A stretch of DNA of 46,998 nt from Chloroflexota bacterium. GTDB lineage: Bacteria; Chloroflexota; Limnocylindria; Limnocylindrales; CSP1-4. The stretch spans positions 1 to 46,998 of the forward strand of contig JAJYLZ010000025.1 of the NCBI GenBank assembly GCA_021787395.1. The letters run 5' to 3'. Positions 15,894 through 23,216 of this stretch are shown here, piece after piece. Both the position numbers and the translations under genes were made by a program. The notes under the pieces were generated by a model. That model ran no database searches. It had not been told where the DNA came from and was given only the letters and a program-made list of their open reading frames with translations. The stretch's first letter is position 1, and every line of letters begins with the position of its first letter.

Positions 15894-17588
15894 ATGCGCC
15901 TCGTCGAGATCCGCGTCCTGGACGGACCCTCCGTGTACCGGCTCGAGCCGGTGGTGAAGCTGGAGGTCGCCGTCGGGCGGGCGCGGGCGTGGAGCGGGTC
16001 CCGGCTGGGCGACGGGCGCCTGACCCGCCTCGGCTCGGCGGTGCCGGCGCGGCAGTGGCCCGACGATCTCGTGGACCTGGTGGCCTGGGCCCGGCGCCTG
16101 CGGGCCGAGCACGAGGAGGACATCGGCCCCGTGCGCGTCCACCGGGCCGCCGACGCAGGGCGCTGGATCGTGGCCTATCCGTTCCGGGGCGCGGAGCGGG
16201 CCGCCGCGGTCGCCGAGGCCTCGTTCGACCTCGCGTCGCGCTCCGTGTCGCCCGCCCGGCGCGTCCGGCTGACCAACACGCAGGCTCGCCGGCTGGCGGG
16301 CTGGGCCGAGCGGATCGCGGCGGCGCCCGCCACGCCGCCGGCCTGGACGCGCGACGAGGACCGCAGGGTGCCGGTCATCTCGATCACCGGCACCAACGGC
16401 AAGTCCACCGTGACCCGGCTGGTCACCCACGTCCTGCGCCTGGCCGGCCGCCGCGTCGGCACCACCACCTCCGACGGGATCCTGGTGGACGAGCAGCTCG
16501 TGGAGCCGGGGGACTGGACCGGACCCGGGGGTGCGGCGGCGGTCCTGCGCCGCCCCGACGTGGACGTGGCGGTGCTGGAGACCGCTCGCGGCGGCCTCGT
16601 CCAGCGCGGCCTGGGGTACGAGTCGAACGACGTGTCGGTGCTGACCAACGTCAGCTCGGACCACCTCGACCTGGGCGGGATCCACACGCTCACCGAGCTG
16701 GCCGAGGTCAAGGCCACGGTCTGCCGGGTGACGCGCCCGGACGGCTGGGTGGTGCTCAACGCGGACGATGCGCTCGCGTCGGCGGTGGCCCGGCGGGTCC
16801 GCGCGCACGTGGCCTGGTTCACCCTCGCGGCGGGCGCGGGGGTGCCGGCCAGGGCGAGGCGGGCTGGCGGCCGGCTGTACGCGGTCGAGGACGGCCACCT
16901 GGTCGAGCACGCGGACGGCGTGACGCGGCGGCTCGCAGCCCTGGCGGACGTGCCCGTGACCCTCGCCGGGCTTGCCCGGCACAACGTGGCCAACGCACTG
17001 GCGGCGGCCGCCGGCGCGCGGGCGCTGGGCGCCACCCCCGAGCAGGTCGCGGCCGGGCTGCGCGACTTCCGCCCGTCGCCCGACCTCTCGCCCGGGCGCC
17101 TCAACCTGTTCACGGTCGGGCTCGCGACGGTGGTCGTGGACTTCGCGCACAACGAGGCGGGCACCGAGGCGATCCTCCACGTCGCCCGCGGGCTGGCGGC
17201 CGGCGCCCCGGTCACCGCGATCATCGGCACCGCTGGCGACCGGCCCGACGACACGCTGTCCGGCATCGGCAGGCTGGCGGGCAGGCTCGCCGACCGGGTC
17301 GTGGTCAAGGAGACGCGCCGCTACCTGCGCGGCCGTGGCGCGGAGGACGTGGTGCGGCTGCTGCGCGAGGGCGTCGCCGCAGCCGGCGTCGAACCCGGTT
17401 CGGTGCCGGTCCGAGAGGGCGAGGTCGCCGCCCTGGAGGCAGAGCTGGCCGACGAGGACGCGTCGGGCCACCCGCGGGTCATCGTGCTCTTCTGCCACCA
17501 GGAGCGGAGCGAGGTGTTCGAGCTGCTGGACCGTCTCGGGGCGACGCTGCTGCCCGACCCGGCACCCCCTCGCGCTGAGATCCGCTAG
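15894..17588 (+). CDS. CphA-like Mur ligase family protein lacking the ATP-grasp domain
   Basis: The 564-residue protein is related to cyanophycin synthetase. The opening MRLVEIRVLDGPSVYRLEP resembles the CphA N-domain start (RILETRVYRGPNYW in the neighbour). After only about 150 residues it goes directly into a Mur ligase module: ITGTNGKSTVTRL with Lys170, ETARGGLVQRGLGYESNDV, NVSSDHLDLGG, and a C-terminal VDFAHNEAGTEA domain. The central ATP-grasp domain that adds aspartate in CphA is missing. So is the N-domain GGF...EGTW...EHIALELQ stretch. By analogy the remaining module would ligate an amino acid to a carboxylate with ATP, as CphA does for arginine. Acceptor and donor are unknown. ATG 15894 is chosen for its TATCCT element. 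Confidence 0.82.
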   Translation: MRLVEIRVLDGPSVYRLEPVVKLEVAVGRARAWSGSRLGDGRLTRLGSAVPARQWPDDLVDLVAWARRLRAEHEEDIGPVRVHRAADAGRWIVAYPFRGAERAAAVAEASFDLASRSVSPARRVRLTNTQARRLAGWAERIAAAPATPPAWTRDEDRRVPVISITGTNGKSTVTRLVTHVLRLAGRRVGTTTSDGILVDEQLVEPGDWTGPGGAAAVLRRPDVDVAVLETARGGLVQRGLGYESNDVSVLTNVSSDHLDLGGIHTLTELAEVKATVCRVTRPDGWVVLNADDALASAVARRVRAHVAWFTLAAGAGVPARARRAGGRLYAVEDGHLVEHADGVTRRLAALADVPVTLAGLARHNVANALAAAAGARALGATPEQVAAGLRDFRPSPDLSPGRLNLFTVGLATVVVDFAHNEAGTEAILHVARGLAAGAPVTAIIGTAGDRPDDTLSGIGRLAGRLADRVVVKETRRYLRGRGAEDVVRLLREGVAAAGVEPGSVPVREGEVAALEAELADEDASGHPRVIVLFCHQERSEVFELLDRLGATLLPDPAPPRAEIR

Positions 17589-17608
17589 GCCCGTCCGCTG
17601 CGGGCCTA
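17586..17608 (+). terminator. hairpin overlapping the stop codon of the CphA-like ligase
   Basis: The arms TAGGCCCG and CGGGCCTA (eight perfect pairs) enclose a seven-base loop, and the stem begins in the TAG stop. No T tract follows, so it may end transcription poorly or protect the 3' end. Confidence 0.4.
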
Positions 17609-17731
17609 TGCGCCCGCACCGGGGTGGCCGGGTGACCCTTCCGGGACCTGTCCAGCCCGGCGGATCATCGGACTCGCCGGCCCCTCGGCTGTTCGCCATC
17701 GCGGTCTGCCCGGTCGCCCGTCGGCCGCCAC

Positions 17732-17752
17732 ACAGGGAACAGGGAACAGGGA
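17732..17752 (+). repeat. three tandem heptamers carrying Shine-Dalgarno-like cores
   Basis: ACAGGGA is repeated three times exactly, ending one base before the ATG at 17754. The middle copy places AGGGA eight bases from the start, so it is the likely ribosome binding site. Confidence 0.7.
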
Positions 17753-17753
17753 C

Positions 17754-18062
17754 ATGCGGCCGTTCGACATCGCGCTCCTGGTCATCCTCGCCATCGCGGT
17801 GCTGGCGGTGGTGTGGCTGGTCGCGAACACGCAGCGCCACTCCAGCACCACCGCCGACTTCATCGCCACCTGGGCGGCCAGCTGGCTGCTCGCGTTCCTC
17901 ATCGGCGGCGGGCTGATGATGTTCGGGGTGGTGGTGCTCTACTTCATGCTCGGCCAGGCCGCAGCGCAGGTCGGCCTCGCAGTCCTGGTCCTGGTCCTGA
18001 TCGCGGAGCCGTTCATCGTCGGCGCCATCCTGTACCGGCGCCGCAAGGCCACCGCCCACTGA
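17754..18062 (+). CDS. small integral membrane protein (102 aa)
   Basis: The protein has three predicted helices: residues about 4-24 (FDIALLVILAIAVLAVVWLV), 38-64 and 68-93. It ends in a positively charged tail RRRKATAH. I cannot name a family. Translation is supported by the AGGGA cores in the tandem heptamers directly upstream. It lies between the CphA-like ligase and full-length cphA, converging on cphA with a 57-base gap. Whether it belongs to the polymer system is unclear. Confidence 0.65.
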   Translation: MRPFDIALLVILAIAVLAVVWLVANTQRHSSTTADFIATWAASWLLAFLIGGGLMMFGVVVLYFMLGQAAAQVGLAVLVLVLIAEPFIVGAILYRRRKATAH

Positions 18063-18119
18063 CGGTCCGCCGACGGCGGCGCCCTCCGGCCTGACCGCCC
18101 CGGCGCCGGCCGGTCCCCG

Positions 18120-21083
18120 CTAGTCCAGCTCGCCAGGGTCGGCGTAGGCCGTGCCCGTCCCGTGCCCGAGCGCCATGGCCTCTCGGTAGACGCCAGCCGT
18201 GTCGTCGGCGCAGACCACCACCAGGTCGCCCGGGACGGCCTGGCGCAGGGCGCGGTGCACCGCGGACGGCTCGTCGAGGATCTTGTCCACGCGCGTCGTG
18301 CGGGCCTCGCGGCTGGCCATCTTGGCGTGGATGCCGTTGGCCACGTTCGCCGCCGAGGCGCCGGGCTCCCGGCCGCGCCGGTTGTGGTCCTCGCGGATGA
18401 CGATCTCGTCGAATGCGGTGGCGGCCCAGGCCCCGTAGTCGCGCTGGTCCTGGTCGCGCCGGTCACCGGGGATGCCGATGACCCCGATCGCCCGCCCGTG
18501 GCGGAGGGTCCTGCCCCCGCCGCCCGGCGCCGGCTCCTCCATCATCCGGTTGACGAAGTCGGCCAGCGCCCGCATGCCGTCCACGTTGTGGCAGTAGTCG
18601 ATGAACACGCGGACCCCGCCCGCCTCGACCAGGTTCAGCCGGCCCGGCGCCTGGAGGAAGGACGTGGTGAAGGTGCGCAGGCCCTGGCGGATGTCGTGGA
18701 GGTGGGCGCCGGCGGCCCAGGCCGCCGCTGCGGCCGCCAGCGCGTTGGCGACGTTGAAGCGCGCCCGCCCGCCGAAGGTCGCCGGGATGAGGTGCGTGTA
18801 CAGCACCGGCAGCTTGCGGGGCCCGTGCTTGAGGACCATGAGCTCGCCCTGGGCCGTGTCCTCGAGGCAGAAGGCCGCGTTGCCGCGGTTCGTGTGCCCG
18901 TCCACGCGGTCGTAGCCGTCCTCGCCCTTAGCCTTGTGCATCGTGAACAGGACCACGCTGCCGTCGCAGCGCCTGCCCATCCGGTAGACGTGGTCGTCGT
19001 CCGCGTTGAGGACCGCGGTGCCCGAGCGCGGAACGGCGTCCACGAGCACGCCCTTCACGCCGGCGAGCTGGGCGACGGTCTCGATGCCGCCCAGCCCGAG
19101 GTGGTCCGCGGTCACGTTGGTGACCACGGCCACGTCGTTGCGGTCGTAGCCCAGGCCCTCCCGCAGGATGCCGCCCCGGGCGACCTCGAACACCGCGGTG
19201 TCCACTGTGGGGTTCTGCAGCACCATCTGGGCGGACCTGGGGCCGGACATGTCGCCGCGCTTCATGATCCGCCCGTCGATCACGATCCCGTCGGTGGACG
19301 TCACGCCGACCCGACGGCCCATCAGCTTGAGGATGTGGGCCACCATGCGGACCGTCGTCGTCTTGCCGTTGGTGCCGGTGACCGCGACGATCGGGATGCG
19401 GGCGGGGCTGCCGGGCGGGAACAGCAGGTCGATCACGGGCTTGGCCACGTACTGCGGCTCGCCCTCGGTGGGGTGCGTGTGCATCCGGAAGCCGGGCGCC
19501 GCGTTGACCTCCACGATCCCGCCGCCGGTCTCGCGGACGGGCTCGGTGATGTCCGGGCAGATGAAGTCGATGCCCGCGATGTCGAGGCCGACCACGCGCG
19601 CCGCGGTCTCGGCGATCTCGACGTTGTCGGGGTGGGCCTCGAACGTGCGGTCGATCGACGTGCCGCCGGTGGACATGTTGCCGGTCAGGGCGAGCTTGAC
19701 GAAGGCGCCCTCGGGCGGCACCGCGTCGAGCGTGTAGCCCTGGCCGGCGAGGACCTCCTCCGCGTTGGCGTCGAGCTTGATCCGGGTCAGGACCTTCTCG
19801 TGGCCGATGCCGCGCCGGGGGTCGGCGTTGACCTCCTCGACCAGTTCCCGGACGGTGCGCCTGCCGTCGCCGGTGACGCTCGCCGGGACGCGCTCGGCGA
19901 TGGCGGCCAGCGCGCCCCCGATCACGAGGCACCGGTAGTCGCGACCGGTGATGAACGTCTCCACCACCACGTCGCGCGACCGGCTCTGCCGATAGGCCTC
20001 GGGGAACGCGGCCCGGACGGCCGCCTCGTCACGCAGGTCCAGGGCGACGCCGCGGCCGTGGTTGCCGTCGAGCGGCTTCACCACGACGGGGTAGCCGAGG
20101 CGCCGGGCGGCGGCGACCGCGCCATCCTCGTCGTCCACCACCTCCGAGCGCGGCACGGGCAGGCCCGCCGAGTCGAGCAGGCGGTTGGTCAGCTTCTTGT
20201 CGGACGCGATGTCCACCGCGATGCCGCCGGTGCGGCTGGTCATCGTGGCGCGGATGCGCTGCTGGTGGACGCCCTGGCCGAGCTGGACGAGGCTGAAGCG
20301 GTCGAGGCGCAGGTACGGGATGTCGCGGACGGCCGCCTCGTCGAGCAGGGCGCGCGTGGACGGGCCGAAGGCCAGGCGCTCCGCCGTGCGGATGAGGTCC
20401 TCGAGCTCGGCGTCGAAGTCGAAGGCGTGGTCGGGGTCGTCGGGGGCGACCAGGTGGTTGACGAGCCGGACCGCCTTGCGCCCGGCCTCGATCCCCACCT
20501 GCTCCTCGCGGTACTCGAACAGCACGTTGTAGCGGCCGCGCTCCCCGGCGCCCCGGGTCTTGCCGTGGCGGACCGGGGTCCCGGCGAGGCTCTGGAGCTC
20601 GAGCGCGATGTGCTCGGCGACGTGGCCGGCCCAGGTCCCCTCCCGGAGCCTGGTGATGAAGCCGCCCCGGCGGCCGAGCGAGCAGGCGTGGTCGTCGAGG
20701 CTGGGGATGAGCCGCTCCAGGGCCTCGACGAAGCCCGGGATCCTGTTGGACGGGAAGTCCTCGAGGGCCCCCAGGTCCACGACCATCCGGACCATGGGCT
20801 CGCGGGCCCAGTAGTTCGGCCCGCGGTACACGCGCGTCTCGAGGATCCGGAGCGTGGGCTCGGGGCGCGGTCGGGTCGGGCCCTCGGGCGCTGCGGGCTG
20901 CCCCCGCGTCGGGCGCGACGAGGGCTTGCGCTGGGCGGGCTTCGCCCTCGGCGGCCTCGGCGTGCCCGGCTGCGCCTCGGGCGCCTCGGCGTCGCGCGCC
21001 GCGACGGCCTCCGGGGTCGGGTCGCCGGGGCTGGCCGCTGCCTTGGTCGTCCGCCTTCGGGGTGTCGGGTCCGCCTGCGCCAC
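18120..21083 (-). CDS. cphA: cyanophycin synthetase
   Basis: CphA builds multi-L-arginyl-poly-L-aspartate with two ATP-dependent active sites. The 987 residues show every module. The N-domain starts near residue 78 (RILETRVYRGPNYW) and includes GGFITRLREGTWAGHVAEHIALELQ. The ATP-grasp domain, about residues 255-535, includes DKKLTNRLLDSAGLPVP, VVVKPLDGNHGRGV and VEVNAAPGFRMHTHP, and adds Asp to the backbone. The Mur ligase module has GTNGKTT at 570-576 (Lys574), TADHLGLGG and a C-terminal domain, and adds Arg to the side chain. The first 77 residues are an unusual Pro/Ala/Arg/Lys-rich extension; typical enzymes are about 870-900 residues. GTG 21083 has GGAGGAGGG upstream. It follows cphB on the same strand. 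Confidence 0.95.
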   Translation of the reverse strand: MAQADPTPRRRTTKAAASPGDPTPEAVAARDAEAPEAQPGTPRPPRAKPAQRKPSSRPTRGQPAAPEGPTRPRPEPTLRILETRVYRGPNYWAREPMVRMVVDLGALEDFPSNRIPGFVEALERLIPSLDDHACSLGRRGGFITRLREGTWAGHVAEHIALELQSLAGTPVRHGKTRGAGERGRYNVLFEYREEQVGIEAGRKAVRLVNHLVAPDDPDHAFDFDAELEDLIRTAERLAFGPSTRALLDEAAVRDIPYLRLDRFSLVQLGQGVHQQRIRATMTSRTGGIAVDIASDKKLTNRLLDSAGLPVPRSEVVDDEDGAVAAARRLGYPVVVKPLDGNHGRGVALDLRDEAAVRAAFPEAYRQSRSRDVVVETFITGRDYRCLVIGGALAAIAERVPASVTGDGRRTVRELVEEVNADPRRGIGHEKVLTRIKLDANAEEVLAGQGYTLDAVPPEGAFVKLALTGNMSTGGTSIDRTFEAHPDNVEIAETAARVVGLDIAGIDFICPDITEPVRETGGGIVEVNAAPGFRMHTHPTEGEPQYVAKPVIDLLFPPGSPARIPIVAVTGTNGKTTTVRMVAHILKLMGRRVGVTSTDGIVIDGRIMKRGDMSGPRSAQMVLQNPTVDTAVFEVARGGILREGLGYDRNDVAVVTNVTADHLGLGGIETVAQLAGVKGVLVDAVPRSGTAVLNADDDHVYRMGRRCDGSVVLFTMHKAKGEDGYDRVDGHTNRGNAAFCLEDTAQGELMVLKHGPRKLPVLYTHLIPATFGGRARFNVANALAAAAAAWAAGAHLHDIRQGLRTFTTSFLQAPGRLNLVEAGGVRVFIDYCHNVDGMRALADFVNRMMEEPAPGGGGRTLRHGRAIGVIGIPGDRRDQDQRDYGAWAATAFDEIVIREDHNRRGREPGASAANVANGIHAKMASREARTTRVDKILDEPSAVHRALRQAVPGDLVVVCADDTAGVYREAMALGHGTGTAYADPGELD

Positions 21084-21256
21084 TTCGCCCTCCTCCGCTT
21101 GGCCCCGGAGTGTACGCGGCGGTCGCCGGCTGGACACGGCAGGTCGGCGTGTGGTCGCGACGTGCACCGGATGGACCGCGCGCACCCCGGCCGGGACCGC
21201 CGCCCGCTGGGCGGGTGCTGCACGGCGGAGTCGCGCCGGCCGAGGGGCGGGGCGCC

Positions 21257-22093
21257 TCAGGACGAGGCGATGGCGCCCCCGTCGAGCGCGGTGAGGCCCG
21301 GCGCCACCACGCGCGTCCGCCGGCGCAGGTCGAACCGGTAGCCGGCCGGGAAGCTGTGGAGCACGACCCCGCTGATCATGAGCGGCTGGTGCCCGCGGAC
21401 CTCCCAGGCGTCGGTGTCGGAGGCCGCCCCGTCCACGACCGTGATCGACCCGCGGCCGATGACCTCCATGACCTGGTCCGGCCCGACGACGCCCGCGGTG
21501 TCCTCGTCCACGCCGAGCCCGAGCAGCGAGGGGTTCTGCGCGATGAGGGACAGCAGCCGGCCCAGCCGGTTCCGCTGCTGGAAGTGCTGGTCCACGATCA
21601 CGCCCGGGAGCAGCCCGAGGCCGGCGGCAATCTGCGCCATGCGGTGCTTGGGGGTGGCGCCCGATGCCCCGAAGGCGATCATGTGGCTCGAGACCGCGGA
21701 CGCGCCGGCCGACGTCCCGGCCACCACGGCCCCGTCGCGGAACCGGCCGGCGATGGCGTCGGCGAGGCGGGTGCCGCCGATGATCGACGACAGGCGGAGC
21801 TGGTTGCCGCCGGTCATGAACACGCCGGTGGAGCGGCGGATCATGCCGGCGAAGTACTCGTCGTTGGCCTGCAGGCGAGTGGCCGCGTGGATGGGCGCGA
21901 CCTCCGCCGCGCCCAAGTCCAGGAAGATCTCCCGGTAGCGCTCCCCCGCCTCCGGCCCCAGGGAGGACGCGCTGGAGATCACCGCGATGCGGGCCTTCTC
22001 ACCGCCGGCCAGCGCAACGAAACGGCCGAGGATGACCCGGTCCCGGACCTTGTCCTCCGCTCCGCCGATGACGATGACGGTTCCCTGCGGCAT
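21257..22093 (-). CDS. cphB: cyanophycinase
   Basis: CphB is a serine exopeptidase (S51 family) that cuts cyanophycin into beta-Asp-Arg dipeptides. The 278-residue protein has the nucleophile in AGTSAGAS (Ser128), the VFMTGGNQLRL segment, and VIVDQHFQQRNRLGRL with the likely catalytic His170, as in cyanobacterial CphB. The length is typical. ATG 22093 is preferred because TAGACT lies eight bases upstream. It precedes cphA on the same strand with a 173-base gap. cphA has its own ribosome binding site, so synthesis and breakdown may be co-transcribed or separately started. Confidence 0.94.
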   Translation of the reverse strand: MPQGTVIVIGGAEDKVRDRVILGRFVALAGGEKARIAVISSASSLGPEAGERYREIFLDLGAAEVAPIHAATRLQANDEYFAGMIRRSTGVFMTGGNQLRLSSIIGGTRLADAIAGRFRDGAVVAGTSAGASAVSSHMIAFGASGATPKHRMAQIAAGLGLLPGVIVDQHFQQRNRLGRLLSLIAQNPSLLGLGVDEDTAGVVGPDQVMEVIGRGSITVVDGAASDTDAWEVRGHQPLMISGVVLHSFPAGYRFDLRRRTRVVAPGLTALDGGAIASS

Positions 22094-22101
22094 GGTCGGG
22101 C

Positions 22102-22107
22102 AGTCTA
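22102..22107 (-). promoter_or_regulatory. putative -10 element (leaderless) for cphB
   Basis: TAGACT is followed by GCCCGACC and the ATG at 22093. The first 11 bases and the spacing match the element in front of the M20 gene at 15809-15819. Confidence 0.55.
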
Positions 22108-22167
22108 GCAGGGGCCCGTCGATGGGCTGCCGCACGGCGCGCCGACGCGCGCGAGAATGGGCCGCGC

Positions 22168-23175
22168 ATGAGCAGCGCATCGGCCGTCGCCAGCCACCGC
22201 GCCCGCCGGGCGGGCACGATCCGCCGCGCCCTGCGCCGCGAGGTCGTGCGCATGCGCGACCCGCGGCGGATCTCGGCGCTGGCGATCCTGGCGATCCTGC
22301 TCGGCCTGGCCATCGCCGGGATGTGGGCGCGCGGCGACGTGGCCGGCGCCGACGCCCGTGCCTACTGGGCGGCGGTGCGGCTGTGGCTCGAGGGGGGCAA
22401 CCCCTACCACCCGACCGGCCCGTTCCTGCCGTACGTCTACGCCCCGTGGATGCTGCCGTTCTTCCTCCCCTGGGCGATGCTCCCCTGGGGGGTGGCCTGG
22501 TTCTCGTGGCGCGGCGCCGGCCTGCTGCTCCTCCTGTGGTCGATCCGCTGGGCGTACACGCGCCGCCCGCTGCCCACGGCGATCCTGGTCGCGATCCTGG
22601 CCATCCCGTTCGGCGCCAACATCGACACCGGGAACATCGACCTGCTGCTCAGCGTGGCCCTGTTCGGCGGGTACTTCCTCGGCGACCGCGCGGCCGGGCT
22701 GATCTGGGGCCTCGCGACCTGGATGAAGTGGGTGCCCGCCGCGGTGTGGCTCGTGCTGCCCGCGAGGGCCCGGGCCTGGGGCCTGGTCTGGCTGGCGCTG
22801 TCGGGCCTGCTGTCGCTCGTGATGCTGCCCCTGACGATCATCCAGCTGCAGGCGCTGTTCGGCTTCGGCAGCCGTCCGGTGCGGGCCGACTACCTGGTCT
22901 TCGTGTGGTCGATCGTGCCGTGGTGGTGGCGGCTCGACCACCCCTTCGCGTTCCTTCGCCCGACCGCCTGGTGGGCTGCGTGGGCGCGGCTCTGGGCACG
23001 GGCGAGGGCGTGGGGCCGGGCATTCCGCGAGGCGCCGGGGCCCACGGCCGTGCGGGCGAGGGAGCGCCTCGTCCAGGCGGCCGCGCGGTTCCTGGGCCTG
23101 GCGGCCTCGACCTCGGGGCCCGCACGGCGGGGGGCGGCCGGCGGCGTCAGGAAGTCGGTGCAGATCGGCGACTGA
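22168..23175 (+). CDS. GT-C/GT87-like integral membrane protein
   Basis: The 335-residue protein has about seven or eight predicted helices. After the first helix comes a DARAYWAAVRLWLEGGNPYHP segment and then YAPWMLPFFLPWAMLPW. An Asp soon after helix 1 followed by a G-NPY motif is typical of DUF2029/GT87 polyprenol-phosphate-mannose-dependent mannosyltransferases. It is shorter than most of these (about 400 residues) and the C-terminal 80 residues are Arg/Ala-rich, so an authentic glycosyltransferase activity is uncertain. The ATG at 22168 has no strong ribosome binding site. It is divergent from cphB across 74 bases. Confidence 0.65.
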   Translation: MSSASAVASHRARRAGTIRRALRREVVRMRDPRRISALAILAILLGLAIAGMWARGDVAGADARAYWAAVRLWLEGGNPYHPTGPFLPYVYAPWMLPFFLPWAMLPWGVAWFSWRGAGLLLLLWSIRWAYTRRPLPTAILVAILAIPFGANIDTGNIDLLLSVALFGGYFLGDRAAGLIWGLATWMKWVPAAVWLVLPARARAWGLVWLALSGLLSLVMLPLTIIQLQALFGFGSRPVRADYLVFVWSIVPWWWRLDHPFAFLRPTAWWAAWARLWARARAWGRAFREAPGPTAVRARERLVQAAARFLGLAASTSGPARRGAAGGVRKSVQIGD

Positions 23176-23216
23176 GCGCGGCCGCGGGCGATCGCGGGCG
23201 CAGGCGCGGGCGCGTG

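Noticed and set aside
15894..17588. Poly-gamma-glutamate synthase (CapB/PgsB) or FolC as the identity of the Mur ligase-like gene.
   Set aside because: The P-loop lies at residue 166 behind a CphA-like N-terminal opening, and motifs align best with the neighbouring CphA Mur module. There are no capC/capA genes nearby.
18162..21341. A 1059-codon open frame on the plus strand opposite cphA.
   Set aside because: Its translation is His/Asp/Arg/Val-rich low complexity, as expected for the antisense of a GC-rich gene. cphA is certain on the other strand.
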